From NCBI RefSeq assembly GCF_020687805.1, contig NZ_JAJEWQ010000003.1, positions 795,736 through 859,735 on the forward strand: a stretch of DNA of 64,000 nt. Reading direction: 5' to 3'. Below are positions 52,497 to 61,295 of the stretch, piece by piece. The number at the start of each line of letters is the position of its first letter. Position 1 is the first letter of the stretch. The stretch is from Planctobacterium marinum (GTDB taxonomy: Bacteria > Pseudomonadota > Gammaproteobacteria > Enterobacterales > Alteromonadaceae). Under the pieces are notes generated by a model, which was given only the letters and a program-made list of their open reading frames with translations, made no database searches and was not told the origin of the DNA. Made by a program: the position numbers and the translations under genes.

Positions 52497-53588
52497 ATGC
52501 CATCAGAACAATTTTTCACAGCACTCAAGGCTATAGGTCAGCGGGCTGAAAGCGAGATCAGCAAGACCGACTATTACCACATGCGTATTATTGGTCTTGC
52601 CGGTCACGGCAGCTTTTTGTTGGGTGTCTACTGTGCTGTGCAGCAGTATATGCTACCAGCCGCTGTCCTGATGGCATGGTCTTTAATGATTAGTTGGCTG
52701 TTAATGCACCACATCGGTCATGGCGGATATAACAAAATAGCCGGTATTCCCAGACGCTACCATTCAAAGCACTATGCTCAGGGGTGGCGACGCTACATTG
52801 ACTGGTTTGACTGGATTAAACCGGAAGCCTGGAATTATGAACACAATTACCTGCATCACTCTTTTACCGGAGAACTAAAAGATCCGGACCTCGTAGAGGA
52901 AAACCTGGACTGGCTGGCCAAAGCAAAACTGCCGGTGCCATTGAAAAAGCTAATCTTGTTGTTTTTCGCACTCACCTGGAAAGTCACGTATTATTCAGCC
53001 CGCACCCTGTCATTTCTTCGGGGCCACAACAAAGTCACCTTTGCTAATTTTCTGGATATTCGCCAGAAATCCCAGCGAGTAATGTGGCTGCAATTGTTCC
53101 TCCCCTACGGACTTTTTCATTTTGCCTTGTTGCCACTGCTCGTGGAGTGGTGGTTCTCAGCGGGTGGGTCATTTCTGCTTTGCCGGATCGTCGCAGAGCT
53201 GCTGCACAATTTACATACCTTCATTATCATAGTTCCCAACCATGCCGGTGAGGATTTATGTCGCTTTCACGATATCCAAAAACAACAGCGACGAGGCGAT
53301 AGTTATTATCTGCGACAGATTTTGGGTTCAGCAAACTATCATTGCGGAAATGAGTGGCTGGATCTGTCGCAAATGTACCTGAATTACCAGATTGAACACC
53401 ACCTTTTTCCGGCACTTCCCATGCGCCAATATCGACGCATTCAACCTCAGGTCAAAGCACTGTGTTTACAGCATGGGGTACCCTACATTCAGGAAAGTGT
53501 CTGGCAAAGACTGAGTAAAATGGTCGCCATCGCCACCGGATGCCAAAAAATGCAAACTACGGTGCCGGTTAATATTTCACAGCGGTGA
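52497..53588 (+). CDS. Membrane fatty acid desaturase
   Basis: A 363-residue integral-membrane di-iron desaturase/hydroxylase. The three histidine clusters are HHIGHGGYNK, HNYLHHSF and the late QIEHHLFPALP, with an additional YHCGNEWLDL before the last, together ligating two irons. Hydrophobic pairs at about residues 35-75 and 190-240 form the membrane hairpins. It would introduce a double bond into an acyl chain or a related lipid using oxygen and electrons from a redox partner not seen here. The regiospecificity cannot be read from sequence. The palindromes upstream suggest dedicated control. Confidence 0.9.
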   Translation: MPSEQFFTALKAIGQRAESEISKTDYYHMRIIGLAGHGSFLLGVYCAVQQYMLPAAVLMAWSLMISWLLMHHIGHGGYNKIAGIPRRYHSKHYAQGWRRYIDWFDWIKPEAWNYEHNYLHHSFTGELKDPDLVEENLDWLAKAKLPVPLKKLILLFFALTWKVTYYSARTLSFLRGHNKVTFANFLDIRQKSQRVMWLQLFLPYGLFHFALLPLLVEWWFSAGGSFLLCRIVAELLHNLHTFIIIVPNHAGEDLCRFHDIQKQQRRGDSYYLRQILGSANYHCGNEWLDLSQMYLNYQIEHHLFPALPMRQYRRIQPQVKALCLQHGVPYIQESVWQRLSKMVAIATGCQKMQTTVPVNISQR

Positions 53589-53749
53589 GTATTCTTTGGC
53601 TAACTGCTTGATTTTTAGGCTGTCATTGGGATGTCACAGTTTTGCTGCTTGCGCCTAAAGATCACGCGCTATAAACTGCCAACATAAGGCCGTCCGGACC
53701 AGCTCCGGCAGCGTTTATACCTTCATTCACGGATTAAAAAATAATAAGC

Positions 53750-54463
53750 ATGTCTGAACACGCAGTAGAATTAAAAGGTACGGGGTTTACCTTGTCGGTG
53801 GTGAAAATTACCCACCCGGATCTGGAAAAAGTCAAAGCCGAGTTGTCTCAAAAAATCGCACAGGCTCCGCAGTTTTTTAATCTTGCTCCTGTGGTCATTA
53901 ATCTGGAAGCCAGTGAGGTGATGCCAGATTTCGCCTCACTCAAGTCATTATTAGCCGATTTAAAACTGTTGCCCGTTGGTATTACAGGTTGTCCGGACGC
54001 TCATAAACAGGCGGCAAACGATGCCGGATTTGCCTTACTCAATGCTCCAAAGAAAGCCTCTCAGGGCGTGACTCAGAGCAACGAGACGCCTGCGCCTCAG
54101 GTAGTCGAGAAAGTAGTCAAAGTGGCGGAATCCGTGCCCAGTCGTATTGTTCAGCAAACGTTGCGCTCAGGTCAGCAAATTTACGCCAAAGGCGGTGATT
54201 TAATTGTTATTGGCTCGGTCAGCAACGGAGCCGAAGTTATTGCTGATGGCAATATTCATATTTATGGCGCCCTGCGAGGCCGAGCCATAGCCGGTGCGTC
54301 TGGCAACAATGATGCAAGAATTTTTTGCCGAAAGCTCCAGGGCGAATTGATCAGTATCAACGGTCACTATTGGACCTCAGATCAACTTCAGGCGCATTGG
54401 GAGCAGTCGGTGTGTATTTCATTAAATGGTGAACAACTGTCGGTTTTATCATTAGACATTTAA
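53750..54463 (+). CDS. minC: Septum-site-determining protein MinC
   Basis: A 237-residue MinC. The N-terminal domain (about 1-100) inhibits FtsZ polymerisation. After a Gln/Pro/Val-rich linker (about 105-135) comes the C-terminal beta-helix domain that binds MinD and FtsZ, with TLRSGQQIYAKGGDLIVIGS, then NGAEVIADGNIHIYGALRGR, then AGASGNNDARIFCRKLQGEL. It begins the minCDE operon, with 13 bp to minD. Together with MinD it blocks division away from midcell. Confidence 0.97.
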   Translation: MSEHAVELKGTGFTLSVVKITHPDLEKVKAELSQKIAQAPQFFNLAPVVINLEASEVMPDFASLKSLLADLKLLPVGITGCPDAHKQAANDAGFALLNAPKKASQGVTQSNETPAPQVVEKVVKVAESVPSRIVQQTLRSGQQIYAKGGDLIVIGSVSNGAEVIADGNIHIYGALRGRAIAGASGNNDARIFCRKLQGELISINGHYWTSDQLQAHWEQSVCISLNGEQLSVLSLDI

Positions 54464-54476
54464 TTTAGGAACATAT

Positions 54477-55286
54477 ATGTCACGAGTTATCGTAGTTACT
54501 TCCGGAAAAGGCGGTGTTGGCAAAACTACCAGCAGTGCCGCCATCGGTACCGGTCTGGCTCTGAAGGGCCACCGAACTGTTATCGTGGATTTTGACATCG
54601 GTTTGCGAAATCTGGACCTTATCATGGGGGTTGAGCGCCGCGTGGTCTACGACTTCGTTAATGTCATTAACGGTGATGCCAACCTGAACCAGGCATTGAT
54701 CAAAGACAAACGCGTGGAAGGTCTGTATATACTGCCCGCTTCGCAAACCCGTGACAAAGACGCACTAACCCGGGAAGGGGTCGAAAAGGTTCTGGAAGAG
54801 CTCAGACAAAGTTTCGATTTTATTATCTGCGACTCACCGGCGGGTATTGAGCAGGGTGCCTTGATGGCGCTGTATTTCGCCGACGAAGCCATTGTCGTCA
54901 CCAATCCGGAAGTATCCTCGGTGCGTGACTCGGACCGAATTCTGGGAATTCTGGCATCGAAGTCTCGTCGCGCTGAACAGAATATGGAACCGGTCAAAGA
55001 GCACCTGTTGTTAACCCGATACAACCCGACCCGGGTAACCGCGGGCGAGATGTTGAGCGTTGATGACGTCAACGAAATCCTGGCTATTTCACTGTTGGGA
55101 GTTATTCCCGAATCACAGGCGGTGTTAAAAGCGTCCAATATTGGTGAGCCGGTGGTAATGGACCAGGAAAGTGATGCTGGCCTGGCATACCAGGATGCCA
55201 TCGCACGACTTTTAGGTGAAAAACTGGATTTTCGCTTTTTAACAGAAGAGAAAAAGGGCTTGTTGAAGCGCTTATTCGGGGGGTAA
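54477..55286 (+). CDS. minD: Septum-site-determining ATPase MinD
   Basis: A 269-residue ParA/MinD-family ATPase. The deviant Walker A is VVTSGKGGVGKTTSSAAIG with both lysines, followed by VDFDIGLRNLDLIMGVERR. The Walker B-like FIICDSPAGIEQGA is present, and the C-terminal amphipathic membrane-targeting helix is EEKKGLLKRLFGG. It oscillates on the membrane, recruits MinC, and is released by MinE. The gene is 6 bp upstream of minE. Confidence 0.98.
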   Translation: MSRVIVVTSGKGGVGKTTSSAAIGTGLALKGHRTVIVDFDIGLRNLDLIMGVERRVVYDFVNVINGDANLNQALIKDKRVEGLYILPASQTRDKDALTREGVEKVLEELRQSFDFIICDSPAGIEQGALMALYFADEAIVVTNPEVSSVRDSDRILGILASKSRRAEQNMEPVKEHLLLTRYNPTRVTAGEMLSVDDVNEILAISLLGVIPESQAVLKASNIGEPVVMDQESDAGLAYQDAIARLLGEKLDFRFLTEEKKGLLKRLFGG

Positions 55287-55292
55287 TCAGCG

Positions 55293-55544
55293 ATGTCATT
55301 ATTAAACTACTTCCGCCCCAAGAAAAAGCCCGCCGCCTCAGTGGCCAAAGAGCGACTGCAGATTATCGTGGCTCATGAACGTAAAAAACGGGCAGGACCC
55401 AGTTGGTTACCGCAAATGGAACGCGACATTCTTGCTGTGATCAGCAAATACGTGGAAATTGGTCCGGACGCCATTTCAGTGCAACTGGAACAAACTGAAG
55501 ATGATCTGTCGGTGCTGGAACTGAATGTCACCTTGCCGGAATAA
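55293..55544 (+). CDS. minE: Cell division topological specificity factor MinE
   Basis: An 83-residue MinE. The N-terminal anti-MinCD region with a basic membrane helix ([20 protein letters not shown], then [10 protein letters not shown]) is followed by the dimerisation domain ([20 protein letters not shown], ending LNVTLPE). It stimulates MinD ATPase and drives pole-to-pole oscillation. It is the last gene of minCDE; a convergent gene ends 21 bp later, without a recognisable terminator between them. Confidence 0.97.
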   Translation: MSLLNYFRPKKKPAASVAKERLQIIVAHERKKRAGPSWLPQMERDILAVISKYVEIGPDAISVQLEQTEDDLSVLELNVTLPE

Positions 55545-55565
55545 GGGGTTCCGGCCGACAACGCG

Positions 55566-56366
55566 TTAATCCGAAAATCCGGCGGTGATGGCCTGCAGTT
55601 CGCCGCTTTTTTTCATTTGATACAAGGTGCCATCCAGCGCTCTTCTAAACGCCTTCTGCCAGGGATATTGGCCTGAGGCGATACCTGGTTCTGAATAGCC
55701 AATATAGCCATCATCTCTGCCGGCAATTGCCGCCTGAAACAAACGCAGATGAGTTTCGGACTTGTACTGTCCGGAGGTTTTAAGCTTTTTCATGTGATAC
55801 TGATAGGCCAGCTTTTCCATCAGAATGCAATCGTTGCGTCCCGATGCCACCATCATCAACAGTAAATTTGCCCCATCCACTTCGTGATAGTTAATGGCTT
55901 TTTGATGCAACAAAGTGCGAAACTCCGCACCGCCCCAACCATCGTATCCCCGCATGTTACCAATGGTTTTCCCGATAAAATCCGACGGCCACTGCAGTGA
56001 TGTTGCGCTGTTAACTTTGCTGTTGCAGATAACCAATACGGTTTCTTCGTACAATGGATAAGAATAAGGATAAAGATAAGGCCAGTCATGGGCGTGAAAA
56101 TAAGTTGGCGAGAAAGCAAAACCCTCGCCTCGCTCCATCAGATGTTTGCCGCGATTCCAGGGCACGGGTTCAAAAATAACGCTGTAGTCTGCCATTTTAT
56201 CGAATGCAGCGGTGAGAATTTCAATATACAAACCCTGCACCCGACCATCTTTGACATAGCTATAGGGCGGATAACCGTCATCCACATGGATTTTCACTTC
56301 AACTTTGGCCTGGAGGCTCAAACTCATCGCCAACAGCATAAACCACAGACTACAACACCTGAACAT
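55566..56366 (-). CDS. Periplasmic solute-binding protein, family 3, orphan
   Basis: I place the start at ATG 56366 (266 residues), which has a GGA upstream; the frame is open to a GTG at 56384. A signal peptide (MFRCCSLWFMLLAMSLSLQA) precedes a family-3 binding fold: VDDGYPPYSYVKDGRVQGLY, AAFDKMADYSVIFEPVPWNR, and lobe II with IGNMRGYDGWGG. It ends RALDGTLYQMKKSGELQAIT and resembles the polar amino acid-binding class. No transporter genes accompany it. It is convergent with minCDE. Confidence 0.82.
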   Translation of the reverse strand: MFRCCSLWFMLLAMSLSLQAKVEVKIHVDDGYPPYSYVKDGRVQGLYIEILTAAFDKMADYSVIFEPVPWNRGKHLMERGEGFAFSPTYFHAHDWPYLYPYSYPLYEETVLVICNSKVNSATSLQWPSDFIGKTIGNMRGYDGWGGAEFRTLLHQKAINYHEVDGANLLLMMVASGRNDCILMEKLAYQYHMKKLKTSGQYKSETHLRLFQAAIAGRDDGYIGYSEPGIASGQYPWQKAFRRALDGTLYQMKKSGELQAITAGFSD

Positions 56367-56471
56367 GTACAATCCCAAAATCACCCTATCAGGAGTAAAA
56401 GTTAGTTTCAGTATAGAGGGAATGAAGTCACTTGTCTGGCCAGAATAGCAGATTTATCTCCAGGTTGTGGA

Positions 56472-57152
56472 TCAGGTTCCCGTCGCAGCTCTGTGTTCGG
56501 TATTTGCCAATAAACCAGCGTCATGGCAGGGCGGTGAGGACAGATCAAGGGCACACAACTCTGTTGTCCACAGCGGTTCCATATCAGCCACGTCTGGCAC
56601 TGAGATTAAATCTACCAGTGATTTATCTTCCAGAGGACCAATAACCACCCTAAATCGGGTCAGACTGCTGTCGGGGCTTTCAACAATATGGGTGTTGTAA
56701 TTGCGATAGATCATACTGCGTTCATAGGCATACTTTAAATCATTGAAACTACCCGCCACCGCGTATACCTCGGCACGGCCCGGTTCAACCAGAATAGTAG
56801 TACGCCTGGCAGATGGCGTAGAAAGGTTGCCCTCAACGACTGACAATGTTTCATGATTTACTGCTGCAACCGAGGCGTCCGAAGGGTCGGATAGCACACC
56901 ATCGGAGTGGCTATCTGCAGCCTGCTCTGCCACTAAAGTGGCTTCAACGGGTTCGTCACAAATTGCCTCATCCGTCAAATAACGATGAAGTGCGCAGTCT
57001 TTATCCATTACCGCTGATAGGGCGTGATCGCTTAAGCCTTTGCCGGTGATCAGGTAACTGATCCCACCAACCGCTAACAGCTCCAGTGAAGCACATCCGG
57101 AAACACAGGTAACGGCCACACACAACGAGGAGACCTTGATTAGCTTTTGCAT
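56472..57152 (-). CDS. Lipoprotein with SPOR-like C-terminal domain
   Basis: A 226-residue protein with a lipobox (CVSGC, lipidated Cys near 20). A short membrane-like or helical GGISYLITGKG follows, then an acidic Ala/Ser-rich linker. The C-terminal half resembles a SPOR fold: VYAVAGSFNDLKYAYERSMI, YNTHIVESPDSSLTRFRVVI, GPLEDKSLVDLIS. SPOR domains bind denuded septal peptidoglycan, which would suit an outer-membrane lipoprotein acting in cell-envelope remodelling, but the match is by pattern only and lacks some consensus residues. It is divergent from the DMT transporter gene. Confidence 0.65.
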   Translation of the reverse strand: MQKLIKVSSLCVAVTCVSGCASLELLAVGGISYLITGKGLSDHALSAVMDKDCALHRYLTDEAICDEPVEATLVAEQAADSHSDGVLSDPSDASVAAVNHETLSVVEGNLSTPSARRTTILVEPGRAEVYAVAGSFNDLKYAYERSMIYRNYNTHIVESPDSSLTRFRVVIGPLEDKSLVDLISVPDVADMEPLWTTELCALDLSSPPCHDAGLLANTEHRAATGT

Positions 57153-57364
57153 ACGTTTTCCACAACGTCAGTTTCCTGACAATTTACTGATTCAGGGGTA
57201 ATTGCTCATTAAACAGGCAATGTTCGGGCCAAAAATTAGAAATCATTGTTCTGAACACGCAACCTGGTTAGACTCATATCACATCCAATAGCAGTAATTC
57301 TGTCCGGTTGTTACGCTCACAGCCGTACCTGAGCCGCAGTTTTACGCACACATATCAACCATCC

Positions 57365-58267
57365 ATGCAAAAAAATTACAGTCTGGTGACCGGCTACATT
57401 ATGGCGGCGATAGTCATTTCCATCTGGAGTGGTTTTATCGTTGTTTCCCGTTATGGCGCCACTAATGCATTGCTCAACTATGATTTGATCGCCCTGCGCT
57501 ATGGGGTCGCTACGCTGGTATCCATACCCGTATGGTGGTTTTTCTCGGCAAGGATAAACTTTTTCCATTATCGCTACCTGTTGCTCGCTCTGTTCGGCGG
57601 GCTTTGTTACGCGTTTTGTGCATTTAGTGCCTTCGCTCTGGCTCCGGCCAATCACGCTGCAGTGTTTTTACCCGGTTTTATGCCGGTGGCCATCAGTCTG
57701 TGCATATGGCTGATTCTGGGTACCAGGGTGCAGGGCAAGCAGTTAATCGCGCTTGGAATTATCTCGGCCGGCATTGTTTTACTGGCGTTAAATACTCTGA
57801 CGGTGAGTGCAGATACCCTCAGAGGCGATCTGTTGTTTATGGGCGCGGCATTCAGTTGGGGGGTTTTTAATGCCCTTTTAAAAAAGTGGCACCCGGACCC
57901 CTATGCCACCGTTGCTGCAGTATCTTTGTTTACTTCCGTCGTGTACTTACCACTGTTTCTGATGTACCTGCCTTCAAATCTGGGCAGTGCTCCGGACGCA
58001 GAAATTTGGCTTCAGGCCGGATATCAGGGCGTTTTAGCGGCTGTAGTACAGTTGTTATTGTACGTTAAGGCAGCGAAAACTATTGGAGCCAATAACATGG
58101 CCGTAACTATGGCCTTTGTGCCTGTTCTTGCGGCTTTGCTGGCTGTACCGGTTTTGCAGGAGCAGATCACCGTATTTATTGCGGTGAGTTTGTTGTGTGT
58201 AACCGGTGGGGCCATTTATGGCAATATCCACGGCAACAAAAATCGCCACAAAGACGAAATCAATTAG
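57365..58267 (+). CDS. EamA/DMT-family membrane transporter
   Basis: The ATG at 57365 is preferred over an upstream TTG at 57308 because the first membrane helix follows directly. The 300-residue protein has about ten membrane segments in two EamA repeats (YIMAAIVISIWSGFIVVSRY and GDLLFMGAAFSWGVFNALLK). Family members export metabolites such as amino acids, purines or other small molecules by proton antiport. No substrate clue is adjacent. A hairpin follows in the convergent gap with the peroxidase. Confidence 0.88.
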   Translation: MQKNYSLVTGYIMAAIVISIWSGFIVVSRYGATNALLNYDLIALRYGVATLVSIPVWWFFSARINFFHYRYLLLALFGGLCYAFCAFSAFALAPANHAAVFLPGFMPVAISLCIWLILGTRVQGKQLIALGIISAGIVLLALNTLTVSADTLRGDLLFMGAAFSWGVFNALLKKWHPDPYATVAAVSLFTSVVYLPLFLMYLPSNLGSAPDAEIWLQAGYQGVLAAVVQLLLYVKAAKTIGANNMAVTMAFVPVLAALLAVPVLQEQITVFIAVSLLCVTGGAIYGNIHGNKNRHKDEIN

Positions 58268-58289
58268 ACGAAATTAAATAATGGCTTTG

Positions 58290-58331
58290 ATGCCTGCTGC
58301 TGGCAGGCATTGTCGGTCGTTTCTTTTTGCC
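58290..58331. terminator. Hairpin between the DMT transporter and haem peroxidase genes
   Basis: A perfect 8-bp stem, ATGCCTGC (58290-58297) with GCAGGCAT (58303-58310), has a TGCTG loop and is followed by a T-rich tract after about ten bases. It lies between two convergent genes. Termination is plausible but the T run is not adjacent. Confidence 0.4.
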
Positions 58332-58381
58332 TGAGTGAAGTTACGGCAACCGGGGCGGTTGCACCGCCAAGTGACGTTAAT

Positions 58382-60163
58382 TCAGGGACGTCCATCGCCG
58401 CTTTCAGACCGCTCATTGTTATCGCGTCGGTCACCATTATTTCGGCCATTGCGCTGTGCATCCGCAGCGAGAAACACGTTGCGCTGCAATTCACTGCCAA
58501 TCGCAGTATTGCGGCGAATAATATCAGACAAACGCGTGTCCTCGACCCGCTTTATCTGGTCCTCTGATAAGCTGTTCTGATACCAGAAGCGGTCGCCGTC
58601 GCGAAGTGCCACAAACTGACGTTGCAGGATGTAAAAAAACAACTCCCCCACCATCGCATCTTCATAGTGGTCTTCAGCCAGACCACCCACCCACATATCT
58701 ATATCGTCAACCGTTTCATAAGCGGCTGCCAGGGCGGTTTGTACCAACACATCGGAGCTAATTTCAGAAAAGTCGGATACCGGCACCAGGCCCATGTCCT
58801 GCCGGGCCTGATTGTAAGAGGCTAGTCCGTGGTCCCGACCGCGCTGAATATTCAGCGACACCAGATCAAAACCACCAGCGCCTGGCGGGCCAAATAAAAA
58901 GTTACGTACATCATCTATGACATAGTTGTCGATCGTCTGACAAACCTGACTTGCCAGTCCCCTCAATATCGGTTCCAGCCCCTCGTTGATGATTTCATCG
59001 GGGCGGAAAAACGCCTCTCTCAACGACAGGTGCCCGGCTGCAATTTCTTCTCCGTTTTCATCTAACCGCAGTATTTGTGGGCTCAATAAACTATGCCCCA
59101 GACGATAGGCTGCCGTGGAAAATTCGTTGGCAATGTCAGCATTGAGCGTGGCATCGTAACCCCGATAAGCAGGAATGCCGTTGCGGCCCAGCAACAGGGG
59201 TAAAAATTCACGGTAGGTGATTACCTGCATCTGTGCCGTTATGATATCTCTGGCAGCCTGATAGATTTCCTCACCACTTAAATCAGGCTGATCACGTCTG
59301 ATCCGACGAGCCTGACGATTGTGCTCCCGGACAAAAAGCGTGTGCATGGTGGTTAATCCCACCTGCTCGTTGGCCCTCACATCTCCTGCCAGAAACAATG
59401 TGTTTGCCGTACCACCGGCATTCGCTAATCCGGACTCATTAAAAGGCAGTAACCGTCCTTCACTGGTTTTTAGCTGGCCCGAACCATCTGACAGACGCAA
59501 CGCCTCAGCCCGCTGCGCGGAAGATCCATAAACGTTAGAAGCATCTATCCAGGCCGTTATCTCGTTGATTTGCTGCCTTGGATTCTCCTGGTCGGTACCT
59601 GATTCAAGATCATAAACGGATCGGTTAAGGGGAATTTCCGCAATACCTGTACTCAGGGGATCAAAAAAACGATCCCCGGCCGGGACAAGGATGTTGGCCG
59701 GTTCTTCCGGATCAATACCATCGGTCAAATCGATATCATGGTCGAGGAATTGCCCCCACTGCCACATAAAATCGGTGACTGAATGACTATTGGGGACAAC
59801 GTGGTCTTGCGCGAACACCAGATTGCTGATCAATCTGGGCGAAGGGCGATTTTCACCGGCCAGGCTGCTGATACCATCGCTGTACCCACTGCGTGTATAG
59901 CGCTGTAACACAGTATGAGTTGCCCCCATAGCGGAATTCTCAATATTATTATTACGACCATCAATGGCTCTGACCTCAAAAACCGGGGTTTCTGGCTGGG
60001 GCCGCGCATCGCGCTCAATATTGCGTACCGGAGAAACCCGATTGGTTTTATTTTCGGAATTAACCTGTGTTGCGTTTGCTGCTTGTTCCGGGTTTTGCTG
60101 AGCCAGTGCTAAACTGCCGGTCATGGTGGTGACAATGTATAGTATCAGGGTACTTAGTCGCAT
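58382..60163 (-). CDS. Secreted animal-type haem peroxidase
   Basis: The ATG at 60163 is preceded by GGAGAAC, so the upstream TTG at 60175 is not used. The 593-residue protein has a signal peptide (MRLSTLILYIVTTMTGSLAL) and the fold of the peroxidase-cyclooxygenase superfamily (PF03098). Distal His142 lies in GQFLDHDIDLT with its Asp neighbours, the distal Arg is in the ARRIRRDQ region or nearby TTMHTLFVREHNR, and proximal His357 is in YRLGHSLLSP. NIQRGRDHGLASYN is a further signature. It would oxidise halides or organic substrates with peroxide outside the cytoplasm. A linker rich in Arg, Asn and Glu lies at the C-terminus. Confidence 0.92.
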   Translation of the reverse strand: MRLSTLILYIVTTMTGSLALAQQNPEQAANATQVNSENKTNRVSPVRNIERDARPQPETPVFEVRAIDGRNNNIENSAMGATHTVLQRYTRSGYSDGISSLAGENRPSPRLISNLVFAQDHVVPNSHSVTDFMWQWGQFLDHDIDLTDGIDPEEPANILVPAGDRFFDPLSTGIAEIPLNRSVYDLESGTDQENPRQQINEITAWIDASNVYGSSAQRAEALRLSDGSGQLKTSEGRLLPFNESGLANAGGTANTLFLAGDVRANEQVGLTTMHTLFVREHNRQARRIRRDQPDLSGEEIYQAARDIITAQMQVITYREFLPLLLGRNGIPAYRGYDATLNADIANEFSTAAYRLGHSLLSPQILRLDENGEEIAAGHLSLREAFFRPDEIINEGLEPILRGLASQVCQTIDNYVIDDVRNFLFGPPGAGGFDLVSLNIQRGRDHGLASYNQARQDMGLVPVSDFSEISSDVLVQTALAAAYETVDDIDMWVGGLAEDHYEDAMVGELFFYILQRQFVALRDGDRFWYQNSLSEDQIKRVEDTRLSDIIRRNTAIGSELQRNVFLAADAQRNGRNNGDRRDNNERSESGDGRP

Positions 60164-60281
60164 CTTGTTCTCCAAACTGCGGATTGTTTACCCTATACAA
60201 CGCGTACAATTACCAATGGTTGACATTGATTTACGAAAAACTGACAAAATATTTTATTAACTGAGAATCAGAGAAGGTGAT

Positions 60282-61078
60282 ATGAAACAATTGAGCTTAT
60301 TTGGCAATATCGCCATCCTGTTTAGTGCTTTTTACAGTCAACTGTGTTTTGCCCATGGCGATGCTCATTATCTGGGTAACAGTGCCGTTCTGGTACAAAC
60401 TGAACAAAAAAAATCCTGTTTGATCCATTTTTCCATAACGATTTTGGTATTTATCAACTGGTACCGGAAGCAATGCACAGCGCCATCATGGCCGGTGCAC
60501 CGCCCTACGACAACATCGACGCAATCGTGATAAGCCACGCCCATGAAGATCACTTTTCGGCTTACGATGTAGCTGAATACCTCTCTAAATTTCCAGACAC
60601 GGTCTTAGTCGCTCCCCAGCAAGCGATTGATATGCTGAAAGAATATCGGGTGCCCAAACAACAGCTCCATGCCTTTAATCTGGATTTCAAAGCAGCGCCT
60701 GAGCAACAATTCATTAAGGGAATGCAGATCAGTGCCTTACGCATTCCTCATGCCGGATGGCCAGGCAGAAAAGATGTTCAGAATTTAATCTTCAGAGTGC
60801 AGTTGGGTGACAATTTCTCAGCAATGCATATGGGGGATGCCGATCCGGATGATAGCCATTACCTCCCCTACGAGGCGTTCTGGCAAGAGCAAATGACGTC
60901 CGTGAATTTTCCACCCTATTGGTTTTTTATGTCTGCGGAAGGCAGAGATATCCTGTATGAAATTTTGAATGTGAAAAAGCACATAGGGGTTCATGTGCCC
61001 AAACAAGTACCCAAATACCTGAAAGACAGTGATTACCGGTATTTTTCTACGCCAGGAGAAGTGCAAAGTATTGAATAA
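60282..61078 (+). pseudogene. Metallo-beta-lactamase-fold hydrolase, frameshifted at a poly-A run
   Basis: The first frame starts at ATG 60282 with a signal peptide (MKQLSLFGNIAILFSAFYSQ) and reads HYLGNSAVLVQTEQKK; after the A8 run at 60406-60413 the protein continues only in another frame as ILFDPFFHNDFGIYQLVPEA, then IDAIVISHAHEDHFSAYD. The HAHEDH motif is the zinc-binding signature, and the later HMGDADPDD segment supplies another ligand. An A9 or A6 run would restore one frame of about 266 residues. The rest of the gene is intact, so this may be a read error, a recent inactivation, or slippage on the A run. Confidence 0.82.
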
Positions 61079-61295
61079 CCCAGGTTATTTTTGACATAAT
61101 TCAGCAATAACAGTGCACTATCTTAGACTGTTACAAAAAGCGATAACGCGCAAATTCCATACAAACCGTTCGAAACGCCTGGTTTTTCACCATTTGAACG
61201 TAAAATAATCAGATTAGTGGCAATATCCCTGATCTATTTTGCAAAAATGGTGTATACTGCCGCGCAATTTTTTTTTAACTCCAAAAAGTGAAGCC

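Noticed and set aside
60473-61078. A separate 201-residue hydrolase gene starting at the internal ATG
   Set aside because: The upstream frame supplies a signal peptide and the first strands of the same fold, joined at an A8 run, so one broken gene is the simpler reading.
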